From positions 3,089,474 through 3,153,473 of the forward strand of contig NZ_BMHD01000001.1 of the NCBI RefSeq assembly GCF_014640535.1: a stretch of DNA of 64,000 nt, written 5' to 3'. Each line of letters starts with the position of its first letter. Within the stretch, counting starts at the first letter, position 1. The notes under the pieces are model-generated. The model was not told the origin of the DNA. It saw nothing but the letters and a program-made list of their open reading frames with translations, and made no database searches. Source of the DNA: Cnuibacter physcomitrellae. Lineage in GTDB: Bacteria; Actinomycetota; Actinomycetes; Actinomycetales; Microbacteriaceae. Of this stretch, positions 1 through 8,375 are shown in pieces. Made by a program: the position numbers and the translations under genes.

Positions 1-391
1 CGCGCACGCCGCTGCGCGGGTGATGATCCCGCAGCGTTCGGGGAAGATCGTCAACATCGCGTCGCTCTTCTCCTTCCTCGGCGGCCGGATGTCACCGGCC
101 TACGCCGCCACCAAGGCCGGGATCGCCGGGTTCACCCGGGCCTACGCCGATGAGCTCGGCGAGCACGGGATCCAGGTCAACGCGCTGGCGCCGGGGTACT
201 TCGCGACCGCCATCACGGAGCGCACCCGCTCCGACCCCGACACGAACCGTCGGGTCCTCGAGCACATCCCCACGGGGCGCTGGGGCGACCCGGCCGACCT
301 CATGGGCGCGCTCGTCTTCCTCTCGTCCCGCGCGGCCGACTACGTCACGGGGACCACGCTCGTCGTCGACGGCGGATACCTCGTGCGATGA
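1..391 (+). CDS. SDR-family dehydrogenase, 3' part only
   Basis: C-terminal 129 residues of a short-chain dehydrogenase/reductase; the reading frame is already open at base 2, so the start lies outside the window. Visible SDR landmarks are the NIAS strand, the catalytic Tyr-x-x-x-Lys (YAATK) at bases 100-114, the NALAPG motif after the catalytic helix, and a C-terminal VDGGY signature. The family uses NAD(P)H to oxidise or reduce hydroxyl groups. The C-terminal pattern resembles the KduD / gluconate 5-dehydrogenase group, which fits the downstream oxidase and sugar kinase, but the substrate is inferred. The missing N-terminus would hold the Rossmann glycine motif. Confidence 0.88.
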   Translation, partial: AHAAARVMIPQRSGKIVNIASLFSFLGGRMSPAYAATKAGIAGFTRAYADELGEHGIQVNALAPGYFATAITERTRSDPDTNRRVLEHIPTGRWGDPADLMGALVFLSSRAADYVTGTTLVVDGGYLVR

Positions 392-463
392 CCGCGCCGC
401 ATCCCGTCCGCCCGCCGCACCCCGTTCACCCGCCCGTCGCCCTCTCCCGATAGGACAGTCCCC

Positions 464-1960
464 ATGCCTGCCTCCCGTTCCCCGCTCAGCCGTGACGAGA
501 TCGCCGCCGCCCTCACCGGGCTCCTCGGCGCCGACGCGGTCGACACCAGCGACGCCGCCCTCCGGGAGGCGAGCGTCGACCGCTTCAAGAAGTACACCGC
601 CGCCCACGGCATCTTCGACGGCCCGTTCCCCTCGGCTATCGCCTACCCGGAGTCGACGCAGCAGGTCAGCGAGGTCCTCCGGTTCGCGAACGAGAACCTC
701 GTCGCCGTCGTGCCGCGGACCGGTCGCACGGCGACCGAGGGCGGACTCGAGACCGTCGTCGCCGACTCGATCGTGCTCGACTGCTCGCGCATCGACTCCA
801 TCATCTCGATCGACGCCGAGAACATGATGGTGACCGTGGGATGCGGTGTGCCGCTGCAGAGGCTCGAGGACGAGCTGCGGCCCCTGGGCCTGACCACCGG
901 CCACTCGCCCCAGTCGAAGCCGCTCGCCCAGTACGGCGGGCTCACCGCCACCCGCTCGATCGGCCAGTTCTCGACCCTCTACGGCGGCATCGAGGACATG
1001 GTCGTCGGGCTCGAGGCCGTGCTCGCCGACGGCACGATCACCCGGATCAAGAACGTGCCGCGCCGTGCCGCAGGGCCCGACATCCGCCATCTCGTCATCG
1101 GCAACGAGGGCGCCCTCTGCATCATCACCGAGGTCACCATCAAGGTCTTCCGCTTCCAGCCCGAGAACTACCGGTTCTTCGGCTTCCTCGTCGACGACTT
1201 CGCCACCGGCGTGGATGCTCTGCGCGAGCTGGTCACCGCCGGCTACCGGCCGAGCGTCGCCCGGGTGTACTCGCCGGAGGACGCCGGGCAGCACTTCTCG
1301 CACTTCTCGGACGGCAAGAACGTCGTCGTCCTGGTGGCGGAGGGGCCGAGGAGGATCGCGGACGCGACGGCCGACGCCATCCTCGAGACCTTCGCGGAGC
1401 GCCCTCACGTGCGCGTCGACGACGAGCTCATCGAGCAGTGGTTCAACCGGCTCAACTGGGGTCAGGACGCGATCGACAGGGAGCGCGCCGACATGATCGA
1501 GCGCCCCCATCTCGGCTACACCACCGAGGTGTCGGTCGACTGGTCGCGCGTCGACGAGCTCTACCACGCGGTCATGGACCGCGTGCGGAGCGAGTTCCCG
1601 AGGGCGGAGGATCTGACGATGCTGGGCGCGCACTCCTCGCACAGCTACCAGACCGGGACCAACCTCTACTTCGTCTACGACTACTGGATCAGGGTCGACC
1701 CGCGCGACGAGATCACCGAGTACCACAAGCCCCTCAACGCGATCATCGTCGAGGAGGCGCTGCGGCTCGGCGGCTCGATGGTGCACCACCACGGGATCGG
1801 GAAGTACCGCACCGACTGGACGCTCGAGGAGCACGGCTCCGCGTACCCGCTGCTGGAGCGGCTGAAGACGGCGCTCGACCCGAACGGCATCATGAACCCG
1901 GGCACCATCTTCCCGCTCGAGGACGGTGGTCCCGCGGCCGCGGTGCGGACGTCCGCGTGA
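464..1960 (+). CDS. FAD-binding oxidase, alkyl-DHAP synthase-like
   Basis: 498-residue flavoprotein of the FAD_binding_4 / FAD-oxidase C-terminal family. The N-terminal half (about residues 50-230) carries the PCMH-type FAD fold, including a TGRTATEGG nucleotide loop. The C-terminal half ends with a triple histidine (residues 441-443) followed by GIGKYR, the active-site signature of alkyldihydroxyacetonephosphate synthases and related 2-hydroxyacid oxidases. It overlaps the downstream sugar kinase by four bases (GTGA), so the two are translationally coupled. With the upstream SDR and the kinase, the likely job is oxidation of a polyol or hydroxyacid in a carbon-catabolic pathway rather than ether-lipid synthesis; that role is inference. 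Confidence 0.85.
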   Translation: MPASRSPLSRDEIAAALTGLLGADAVDTSDAALREASVDRFKKYTAAHGIFDGPFPSAIAYPESTQQVSEVLRFANENLVAVVPRTGRTATEGGLETVVADSIVLDCSRIDSIISIDAENMMVTVGCGVPLQRLEDELRPLGLTTGHSPQSKPLAQYGGLTATRSIGQFSTLYGGIEDMVVGLEAVLADGTITRIKNVPRRAAGPDIRHLVIGNEGALCIITEVTIKVFRFQPENYRFFGFLVDDFATGVDALRELVTAGYRPSVARVYSPEDAGQHFSHFSDGKNVVVLVAEGPRRIADATADAILETFAERPHVRVDDELIEQWFNRLNWGQDAIDRERADMIERPHLGYTTEVSVDWSRVDELYHAVMDRVRSEFPRAEDLTMLGAHSSHSYQTGTNLYFVYDYWIRVDPRDEITEYHKPLNAIIVEEALRLGGSMVHHHGIGKYRTDWTLEEHGSAYPLLERLKTALDPNGIMNPGTIFPLEDGGPAAAVRTSA

Positions 1961-3405
1961 CCCGGCACGTCGTCGCGATCGACAACGGATCGCAGTCGAC
2001 GAAGGTGCTGGTCGTCGACGAGCACGGTGCGGTGAAGGCGTCGGCGCGCGTGGGCCTGCGCCCGTACGAGACGCCGGCGCCCGGACACGTCGTGCATCCG
2101 GACGATGACGTGTGGGACTCCATCGCCGCGGCGACGCGCGTCGCGTTGGAGCGGTTCGACGGCGACCACGGCAGCATCGTCGGGGTCGGGCTCTGCACGA
2201 TCCGGTTCTGCAGGGCGCTGCTCCGGGCCGACGGGTCGCTGGCGGAGCCGCTGCTCAGCTGGATGGACGACCGCGTCGGTCGTCCATTCGACGGGGCTCC
2301 CGGCGTCGAACGTCTCTCCACCTCGTCCGGGTACGTCGCCCACCGCCTCACCGGCGAGTTCCGCGACGCCGCCGCCAACTTCCAGGGGGTCTGGCCGATC
2401 GACCAGCGCACCTGGCGCTGGTCGGACGACCCGGCCGCCTACGAGGCGACGGGGATGCCGAGACGGATGCTGCCGGAGCTCGTCGAGCCCGGGGGTCTCC
2501 TCGGCACGGTCACAGCCGACGCGGCTCGGGCGACGGGTCTGCCCGTCGGGCTGCCCGTGTACGCCACGGCGAACGACAAGGCCGTGGAGGCCCTCGGTGC
2601 CGGACTGGCGCGGGGCGACGAGCTCCTGCTCTCGCTCGGCACCTACATCTCCTCGATGACGATCGCGCCCGGGCCGGAGAGCGGCTCGGCCTACTGGACC
2701 AACTTCGGATCCCGTCCCCGTCAGTACCTCGCCGAGAGCGAGGGCATCCGGCGCGGGATGTGGACGGTGAGCTGGTTCCGCTCGCTGCTCACTGAGTCCC
2801 CGCCGCCCGGTCCGGCGACCGACGTCCCGGCGGTCGTCGCCTCGCAGGACGACCTCTACGCACTCGAGGCCGAGCTCTCGAGGGCGGCGGCGTCCCTGCC
2901 GCTCGGCAGCGAGGGCGTCACCGTCGTGCTCGACTGGCTCGCTACGGCCGGCGAGCCCACCCGCCGCGGTGCGATCGTGGGATTCTCCGGCTCGCAGGGG
3001 CGGGCCCACATCCACCGCGCCATCCTCGAGGGCATCGCGTTCACCATGGCGGACCACGCCGAGGCGATGGCGGACGAGCTCGGCAGACGGTTCACCTCGC
3101 TCGTCGTCACGGGCGGGGGCGCGCACTCCGACCTCATGCTGCAGCTCGCCGCGGACGCGTTCGGCCTGCCCGTGCGCCGCTCCCGCGTCGACGACGCGGC
3201 AGGCATCGGCGCGGCCGTCTGCGCTGCGGTCGGGGCGGGCGTGCATCCGTCGTGGGACGACGCCGTCGCCCGGATGGTCGGGGTGCTGCCTGCGACCGAG
3301 CCGGGGAGCGAGGCGCCTGCCGCCGCGCGCCTGCGCGTCGTCCACCGCGGCATCCGTGAACGGGTACGCGCTCTCTCGGCGTGGGCTGCGGAGCAGGAAC
3401 GCTGA
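1957..3405 (+). CDS. FGGY-family carbohydrate kinase
   Basis: 482-residue sugar kinase of the xylulokinase/glycerol kinase superfamily, which phosphorylates a sugar or polyol with ATP. The N-terminal phosphate-1 motif (AIDNGSQSTK) and the C-terminal adenosine motif (VVTGGGAHSDLMLQ) are both present. I chose the GTG at 1957 because it overlaps the stop of the oxidase gene and gives a start exactly at the FGGY fold; the frame is open far upstream but that part is antisense-like noise. The substrate is not identifiable. The neighbours suggest a pathway in which a dehydrogenase, an oxidase and a kinase process one imported carbon source. Confidence 0.9.
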   Translation: MTRHVVAIDNGSQSTKVLVVDEHGAVKASARVGLRPYETPAPGHVVHPDDDVWDSIAAATRVALERFDGDHGSIVGVGLCTIRFCRALLRADGSLAEPLLSWMDDRVGRPFDGAPGVERLSTSSGYVAHRLTGEFRDAAANFQGVWPIDQRTWRWSDDPAAYEATGMPRRMLPELVEPGGLLGTVTADAARATGLPVGLPVYATANDKAVEALGAGLARGDELLLSLGTYISSMTIAPGPESGSAYWTNFGSRPRQYLAESEGIRRGMWTVSWFRSLLTESPPPGPATDVPAVVASQDDLYALEAELSRAAASLPLGSEGVTVVLDWLATAGEPTRRGAIVGFSGSQGRAHIHRAILEGIAFTMADHAEAMADELGRRFTSLVVTGGGAHSDLMLQLAADAFGLPVRRSRVDDAAGIGAAVCAAVGAGVHPSWDDAVARMVGVLPATEPGSEAPAAARLRVVHRGIRERVRALSAWAAEQER

Positions 3406-3442
3406 GGTCGTCGTTCCGCAGATGTCATTTCGCCAACTGCGA

Positions 3443-3472
3443 TTGAGTAGTGAACAAGTGAGCCCCTACGGT
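3443..3472 (+). promoter_or_regulatory. Putative promoter of the OpuC-type ABC operon
   Basis: TTGAGT (3443-3448) and TACGGT (3467-3472) are separated by 18 bases, a reasonable -35/-10 pair in the 99-bp gap before the permease gene. The ABC operon may therefore also be transcribed separately from the kinase. Confidence 0.4.
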
Positions 3473-3504
3473 GGAGACCACCTCGATGATGAGAAGGAGA
3501 CGAT

Positions 3505-4155
3505 GTGGACGGTCTGTTGACGTTCTGGTCACGTCGCTGGGATGACATCCTGCAGCTGGTGCTGGAGCACCTCGCGGTCGTCGCCCTCTCCATCGCGATC
3601 GCCTCCCTCATCGGCGTGCTGATCGGCCTCCTGGTGTGGAACCGGCCGATCCCGCGCTCGGTCGTGATCGCTGCCGCGGGAGTCGCTCTGACCATCCCGT
3701 CGCTCGCCCTGCTGGCGCTCATCACCCCGGCCTTCGGGCTCGGCTGGGCACCCACGGTGTTCTCGCTCGTCTTCTACTCGCTGCTCCCGATCGTGCGGAA
3801 CACGGTCGTCGGACTGCGTGGGGTGTCGCCGGCCATCGTCGAGGCGGCGAAGGGCGTCGGGATGAGCCCGCTGGCCGTCCTGCTCCGCATCCAGCTCCCC
3901 ATCGCCTGGCCCGTGATCCTCACCGGCGTCCGGGTGGCCGCGCAGCTCACGATCGGCATCGCCGCCATCGCCGCCTACGTCGCCGGCCCCGGGCTCGGGC
4001 AGTTCATCTTCCAGGGCCTGTCGTCCCTCGGATCGAAGAACGCCCTCAACTACGCGCTCACCGGGACGCTCGGCGTCGTCATCCTGGCCCTCCTCGTCGA
4101 CGGCCTGTTCGTCCTCATCACCCGCTACAGCACCTCAAGGGGGCTCCGTGCCTGA
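3505..4155 (+). CDS. Osmoprotectant-type ABC transporter permease
   Basis: 216-residue integral membrane protein of the OpuCB/OpuCD (ProW) permease family, with about five hydrophobic segments. A clear EAA loop (EAAKGVGMSPLAV) near residues 112-125 docks on the ATPase. The GTG at 3505 is chosen because GAAGGAG (3492-3498) sits seven bases upstream. The gene overlaps the ATPase gene by eight bases. The family normally imports glycine betaine, choline, carnitine or related quaternary amines, as a complex of two permeases, one ATPase and one binding protein; all four are present here in order. The adjacent catabolic genes raise the possibility that the solute is metabolised rather than only accumulated. 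Confidence 0.9.
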   Translation: MDGLLTFWSRRWDDILQLVLEHLAVVALSIAIASLIGVLIGLLVWNRPIPRSVVIAAAGVALTIPSLALLALITPAFGLGWAPTVFSLVFYSLLPIVRNTVVGLRGVSPAIVEAAKGVGMSPLAVLLRIQLPIAWPVILTGVRVAAQLTIGIAAIAAYVAGPGLGQFIFQGLSSLGSKNALNYALTGTLGVVILALLVDGLFVLITRYSTSRGLRA

Positions 4156-5206
4156 TTCCACCGCCACCGCGGTCACCGCGATCTCGACCACTGCCGAGGG
4201 AGCGGGCGGCGCCTCGCTCAGCCTCCGTGACGTCTCAAAGGTGTATTCCGGGCAGAGCACCCCCGCCGTCGAGGACTTCACCATGGACATCCGTCCCGGT
4301 GAACTGGTCATGTTCGTGGGCCCCTCCGGATGCGGGAAGACCACGACCATGAAGATGATCAACCGGATCATCGAGCCGACGTCGGGGTCGATCCTCATCA
4401 ACGGGCGCGACGTGCTCTCGCTGAACCCGAACGACCTGCGTCGCCACATCGGCTACGTGATCCAGCAGATCGGACTCTTCCCGCACATGACGATCTCCGA
4501 GAACATCGGCATCGTCCCGAAGCTGCTCGGCTGGTCGAAGCAGAAGACGGCCGCGCGTGTCGAGGAGCTCCTCGAGACCGTGCAGCTCGATCCGCGGGAG
4601 TTCTCGGCCCGCTTCCCCAGGCAGCTCTCCGGCGGTCAGCAGCAGCGGGTCGGGGTCGCCCGCGCCCTCGCCGCCGACCCGCCCATCATGCTCATGGACG
4701 AGCCGTTCGGCGCCACCGACCCGATCACGCGCGAACGACTCCAGGCGGAGTTCCTCCGGCTGCAGGCGAGCATCGGCAAGACCATCGTCTTCGTCACCCA
4801 CGACTTCGACGAGGCGATCAAGCTCGGCGATCGCATCGCCGTCCTCAGCCAGCGCAGCCGCATCGAGCAGTTCGACACCCCGGCCGCCATCCTGGCCGAG
4901 CCCGCCAACGAGTACGTCTCCTCCTTCATCGGGGCCGGCGCCGCGATCAAGCGCCTCGCGCTCATCCCGGTGTTCGAGGCCGACCTGGGACCGGTCGCCG
5001 GATCGCCCTGGTCGGTGCCGATCGACGCGACGCTGCGCGATGCGCTCGACCTCATCGTGCTGCACGGGGCCGGCGCCCTCGACGTGGTCGAGGCGGGCAA
5101 GGCCGTGGGGTCGCTCGACGTCGAGCGGATCTCGGCGGCACTCGGCGCCGACGTGCCCATCGGCAGGCTGCCCACCACCGGGCATCCCGGAGGGCGGCTG
5201 TCGTGA
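4148..5206 (+). CDS. Osmoprotectant-type ABC transporter ATPase
   Basis: 352-residue ATP-binding subunit of the ProV/OpuCA type. Walker A (GPSGCGKTT) is at residues 58-66. The signature LSGGQQQRVGVARAL is near residue 160, followed by Walker B (IMLMDEP). After the roughly 240-residue ATPase domain comes a degenerate CBS-like extension (about 260-335), shorter than the two-CBS regulatory module of classical OpuCA. The start is GTG 4148, inside the end of the preceding permease gene. The stop overlaps the next permease gene by four bases, so the three cytoplasmic and membrane subunits are one translational unit. Confidence 0.93.
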   Translation: MPDSTATAVTAISTTAEGAGGASLSLRDVSKVYSGQSTPAVEDFTMDIRPGELVMFVGPSGCGKTTTMKMINRIIEPTSGSILINGRDVLSLNPNDLRRHIGYVIQQIGLFPHMTISENIGIVPKLLGWSKQKTAARVEELLETVQLDPREFSARFPRQLSGGQQQRVGVARALAADPPIMLMDEPFGATDPITRERLQAEFLRLQASIGKTIVFVTHDFDEAIKLGDRIAVLSQRSRIEQFDTPAAILAEPANEYVSSFIGAGAAIKRLALIPVFEADLGPVAGSPWSVPIDATLRDALDLIVLHGAGALDVVEAGKAVGSLDVERISAALGADVPIGRLPTTGHPGGRLS

Positions 5207-5994
5207 GCGTCACCGTCGCCGACGAGATCGCCGCCGAGACCGAGAGGCCCGTCCCGATCTCGCGCGTCCGGCGCCTCGTCGTCTGGCATCGCTTCATCAC
5301 GCCGCTCATCGTCGTGGTCGTGCTCGCCCTGCTCCTGCTCTGGCTCTCGAGCATCCAGCTCGACAGCATCGAGCAGCGCACGCTCAACGCGGACTACATC
5401 GCCCTGCGCGTCGGCGAGCATCTCAGCCTCACGGTGGCGGCGTCCGCGCTCGTGGCCGTGCTCGCGATCCCGGCCGGCATCCTGCTCAGCCGCACCCGAT
5501 CGCGGGTGCTGCGCGGCACCATCCTCGGCATCGCGAACGTCGGCCAGGCCACGCCCGCGGTCGGCGTCGTGATCCTGCTCGCGATCGTCTGGCAGACCGG
5601 ATACACCACGGCGCTCGTCGCGCTCGTGATCTACGCCTTCCTCCCGGTGCTCCGCAACACGATGATCGGCCTGCAGCAGGTCGACGCCACCGTGACCGAG
5701 TCGGCGCGCGGCATGGGCATGACCGGCGGGCAGGTGCTGCGGCGGATCGAGCTGCCGCTCGCCGTCCCGGTGATCCTCGCGGGACTGCGCACCTCGCTCG
5801 TGTTCTGCGTGGGCGTCGCGACCATCGCCACCTTCATCAACGCCGGCGGCCTCGGCGACATGATCGTCAACGGCCTCAAGCTCCAGCGCTTCCCCGTGCT
5901 CGTCACCGGAGCCGTCCTCGTGGCCTGCATCGCCCTCCTCATCGACTGGCTCGCCGCCGTCGCCGAGGACCTCCTCCGCCCCCGCGGCATCTGA
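5203..5994 (+). CDS. Osmoprotectant-type ABC transporter permease, second
   Basis: 263-residue permease. One hydrophobic segment lies near residues 32-52, then a periplasmic stretch, then the conserved permease core with the EAA-like loop (ESARGMGMTGGQV). This is the OpuCD/OpuCB partner of the permease at 3505. GTG 5203 overlaps the ATPase stop (GTGA), which decides the start; the frame is open much further upstream only because of base composition. It forms a heterodimeric channel with the first permease in the cytoplasmic membrane. Confidence 0.9.
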   Translation: MSVTVADEIAAETERPVPISRVRRLVVWHRFITPLIVVVVLALLLLWLSSIQLDSIEQRTLNADYIALRVGEHLSLTVAASALVAVLAIPAGILLSRTRSRVLRGTILGIANVGQATPAVGVVILLAIVWQTGYTTALVALVIYAFLPVLRNTMIGLQQVDATVTESARGMGMTGGQVLRRIELPLAVPVILAGLRTSLVFCVGVATIATFINAGGLGDMIVNGLKLQRFPVLVTGAVLVACIALLIDWLAAVAEDLLRPRGI

Positions 5995-6054
5995 CCGCGC
6001 CCCGACCCGCATCCCCACCGTCACCGCACCCTCGCATCACCTAGGAGAACCACC

Positions 6055-7008
6055 ATGAGATCACGCACCGTGCTCGCGCTGGCCGGCATCGTCGCCGCCG
6101 GCGCGCTCGCCCTCACCGGCTGCTCCGGCTCGTCCGGCACCGGAGGAGGCGGGGGAGGAGACGCCCAGGGCGACGAGCTGTCCGGCCTCACCGGAGACAT
6201 CGGCGCCAAGGACTTCTCGGAGCAGTACATCCTCGCCCACCTCACCAGCCAGCTGCTCAACGCCCACGGCGCCGACACGAAGGCGAACACGCAGCTCGTC
6301 GGTTCCGCCAACGTGCGCCAGGCGCTCGAGAACGACGAGTTCCTCGGCTACTGGGAGTACACCGGCACGTCGTGGATCACGTACAACGGCAACACCACCC
6401 CGATCCCGGACGCCCAGGAGCAGTTCGACGCGGTGAAGAAGGCGGATGCCGAGAAGGGCATCGCCTGGATCGACCCGGCCGAGCTCAACAACACGTACGC
6501 GTTCGCCATCCGCTCCGACAAGGCCAAGGAGCTCGGCGTCACCAAGCTCAGCGACATCGCGAAGCTGCCGGAGAGCGAGCAGACCTTCTGCATCGAGAGC
6601 GAGTTCTCGACCCGCGACGACGGCTGGCCCGGGCTCAAGTCGGCCTACGGCATCACCGTGCCCGACTCGAACGTGTCGCTGCTCGACACCGGCGTCATCT
6701 ACACCGCCACGCAGAAGGGCGACGACTGCAACTTCGGCGAGGTGTTCCAGACAGACGGTCGGATCTCGGCCCTCGACCTCACCGTGATGCAGGACGACAA
6801 GAAGTTCTTCCCCGTCTACCAGGGCGCCTTCACGCTGAAGCAGTCGACGCTCGATGAGTACCCCGCCATCGCTGACGTGCTGAAGCCGCTCAGCGACCTG
6901 CTCACCACCGAGACGATGCAGCAGCTCAACGCCAAGGCCGACGTCGACGGCGAGGACCCGGAGGACATCGCGACCGACTTCCTGACCGAGAACGGCCTGA
7001 TCGGCTGA
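6055..7008 (+). CDS. OpuAC/ProX-type substrate-binding lipoprotein
   Basis: 317-residue extracellular binding protein of the importer encoded just upstream. The N-terminus is a lipoprotein signal (hydrophobic stretch, then LTGC with Cys 23) followed by a Gly/Ser-rich tether. The mature part has the OpuAC fold, including the IGAKDFSEQYILAH start and WEYTGTSW segment typical of OpuCC/ProX proteins that bind quaternary ammonium solutes in an aromatic cage. AGGAG lies eight bases before the ATG. A strong hairpin follows the stop, closing the operon. Confidence 0.9.
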   Translation: MRSRTVLALAGIVAAGALALTGCSGSSGTGGGGGGDAQGDELSGLTGDIGAKDFSEQYILAHLTSQLLNAHGADTKANTQLVGSANVRQALENDEFLGYWEYTGTSWITYNGNTTPIPDAQEQFDAVKKADAEKGIAWIDPAELNNTYAFAIRSDKAKELGVTKLSDIAKLPESEQTFCIESEFSTRDDGWPGLKSAYGITVPDSNVSLLDTGVIYTATQKGDDCNFGEVFQTDGRISALDLTVMQDDKKFFPVYQGAFTLKQSTLDEYPAIADVLKPLSDLLTTETMQQLNAKADVDGEDPEDIATDFLTENGLIG

Positions 7009-7020
7009 CGCTCGCGAACC

Positions 7021-7053
7021 GATGGGCACGGAGGGGACCCCTCCGTGCCCATC
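7021..7053 (+). terminator. Hairpin terminator after the ABC operon
   Basis: A perfect 16-bp inverted repeat (7021-7036 with 7038-7053), starting GATGGGCACGG, separates the binding-protein gene from the enolase-family gene. There is no T-run, as is common for high-GC terminators. Confidence 0.75.
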
Positions 7054-7095
7054 GTCTTCCTCCGCCGCGTCGAGTCCGTCTCCCGAGGAGTCCCG

Positions 7096-8199
7096 ATGAA
7101 GATCACCGAGATCCGGCTGCACCGGATGAGCCTCCCGCTCGATCCGCCGTTCCTCGCCGCGTGGGATCCGCATCCGCGTCGGTCCTTCGCCGCGACGCTC
7201 GTCGAGGTGCGCACCGACGAGGGTGTCACCGGGTACGGCTCGGGCGACACCATGACGGGGTTCGAGGAGTACGAGCACCTGTTCCTCGGCACCGACCCGC
7301 TGCGGATGCTGGAGCAGGTGCGCCGGCTCGAGACCGTCACGTTCCACGGCGGCCGGTACTGGCCGCTCGAGGCCGCGCTCTGGGACATCGTCGGCAAGAC
7401 TGCGGGACTGCCCGTGAGCGTGCTGTTCGGTGGGGCCCGGGATCGGCTGCCGGTCTACGCCTCCAGCGGGGAGCTGAAGTCGCCCGGCGACCGCGCGGAG
7501 TCGGTGCTCGCTGCGCGTGAGCGGGGATTCCGGGCGGTCAAGATACGGATCGCCCGAGACCGCTTGGCCGAGGGGATCGCCGCGGTGCGAGCGACGCGCG
7601 AGGCAGTCGGCGACGGGTTCGACCTCATGGTCGACCTCAACCAGATGTGGCGGATGGCCGGCGACGTCGAGCCCGCGCTCTCGCTGGCGACCGTGCACCG
7701 GGTCGCCGCGGAGCTGCGCGACCTCGGCGTGCTGTGGCTCGAGGAGCCGCTGCCGCAGACCGACGTGCGGGGCGCGCAGCGCGTCCGCGCGCAGACGGGG
7801 ATCCAGGTCGCCGGCGGGGAGATGGTCAGGAGCCTGCCCGAGATGATCGCGCTCGTCGAGGCCGACGCCTTCGACGTCTACCAGCCCGACGTCGTCCTCG
7901 CCGTGGGGATGCTGCGGGCGCGCCAGGTGGCGGAGTCGGCTCAGCTGCGCCACCGCCGCTTCACCCCGCACACCTGGAGCAACGGGCTCGGCCTGCTGGC
8001 CAACCTCCATGTCGCGGCCGGCGTCGACGCGGGCCCCTACCTCGAGTACCCGTTCGATCCGCCCGGGTGGACGCCCGAGCGCCGCGACTTCTTCCTCGAG
8101 CCCGTCCAGATCGCCGCGGATGGCACCCTCCCGGTCCCGTCCGCCCCGGGCCTCGGCGCGGTCATCGACTGGTCCGCCGTGGAGCACTACGCGGACTGA
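7096..8199 (+). CDS. Mandelate racemase / muconate lactonizing family enzyme
   Basis: 367-residue enolase-superfamily protein. The capping domain is at about 1-125. A TIM barrel follows, with the general-base KxR motif (Lys 149, Arg 151). The metal ligands come on successive strands: Asp in VDLNQ, Glu in LEEPLP and Glu in AGGE. These enzymes abstract a proton alpha to a carboxylate, giving sugar-acid dehydration, racemisation or cycloisomerisation. The ATG at 7096 has GAGGAG six bases upstream; an in-frame GTG at 7045 lies inside the terminator hairpin and is rejected. It follows the importer on the same strand but behind a terminator, so its link to the upstream pathway is positional only. 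Substrate unknown. Confidence 0.87.
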   Translation: MKITEIRLHRMSLPLDPPFLAAWDPHPRRSFAATLVEVRTDEGVTGYGSGDTMTGFEEYEHLFLGTDPLRMLEQVRRLETVTFHGGRYWPLEAALWDIVGKTAGLPVSVLFGGARDRLPVYASSGELKSPGDRAESVLAARERGFRAVKIRIARDRLAEGIAAVRATREAVGDGFDLMVDLNQMWRMAGDVEPALSLATVHRVAAELRDLGVLWLEEPLPQTDVRGAQRVRAQTGIQVAGGEMVRSLPEMIALVEADAFDVYQPDVVLAVGMLRARQVAESAQLRHRRFTPHTWSNGLGLLANLHVAAGVDAGPYLEYPFDPPGWTPERRDFFLEPVQIAADGTLPVPSAPGLGAVIDWSAVEHYAD

Positions 8200-8375
8200 C
8201 CCCCCCGCAGGCGCCGATCGATCGGGCATCACGCGGAGAGCGGCGAGGTCAACCCCCTTGCTGGGATTCTGCCGCGAGCGGTGAGGAGGAGGTCGGCATA
8301 CGCTCGGCCGCAGGTCGACGCGACGGGATCCTGGACGCCGCACGCGGGCCATCGTGTGCCCGGAGGAGAAGTGCC

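Noticed and set aside
7045-7095. Upstream GTG start for the enolase-superfamily gene
   Set aside because: It lies inside the terminator hairpin of the preceding operon, whereas ATG 7096 has a good ribosome site and matches the family N-terminus.
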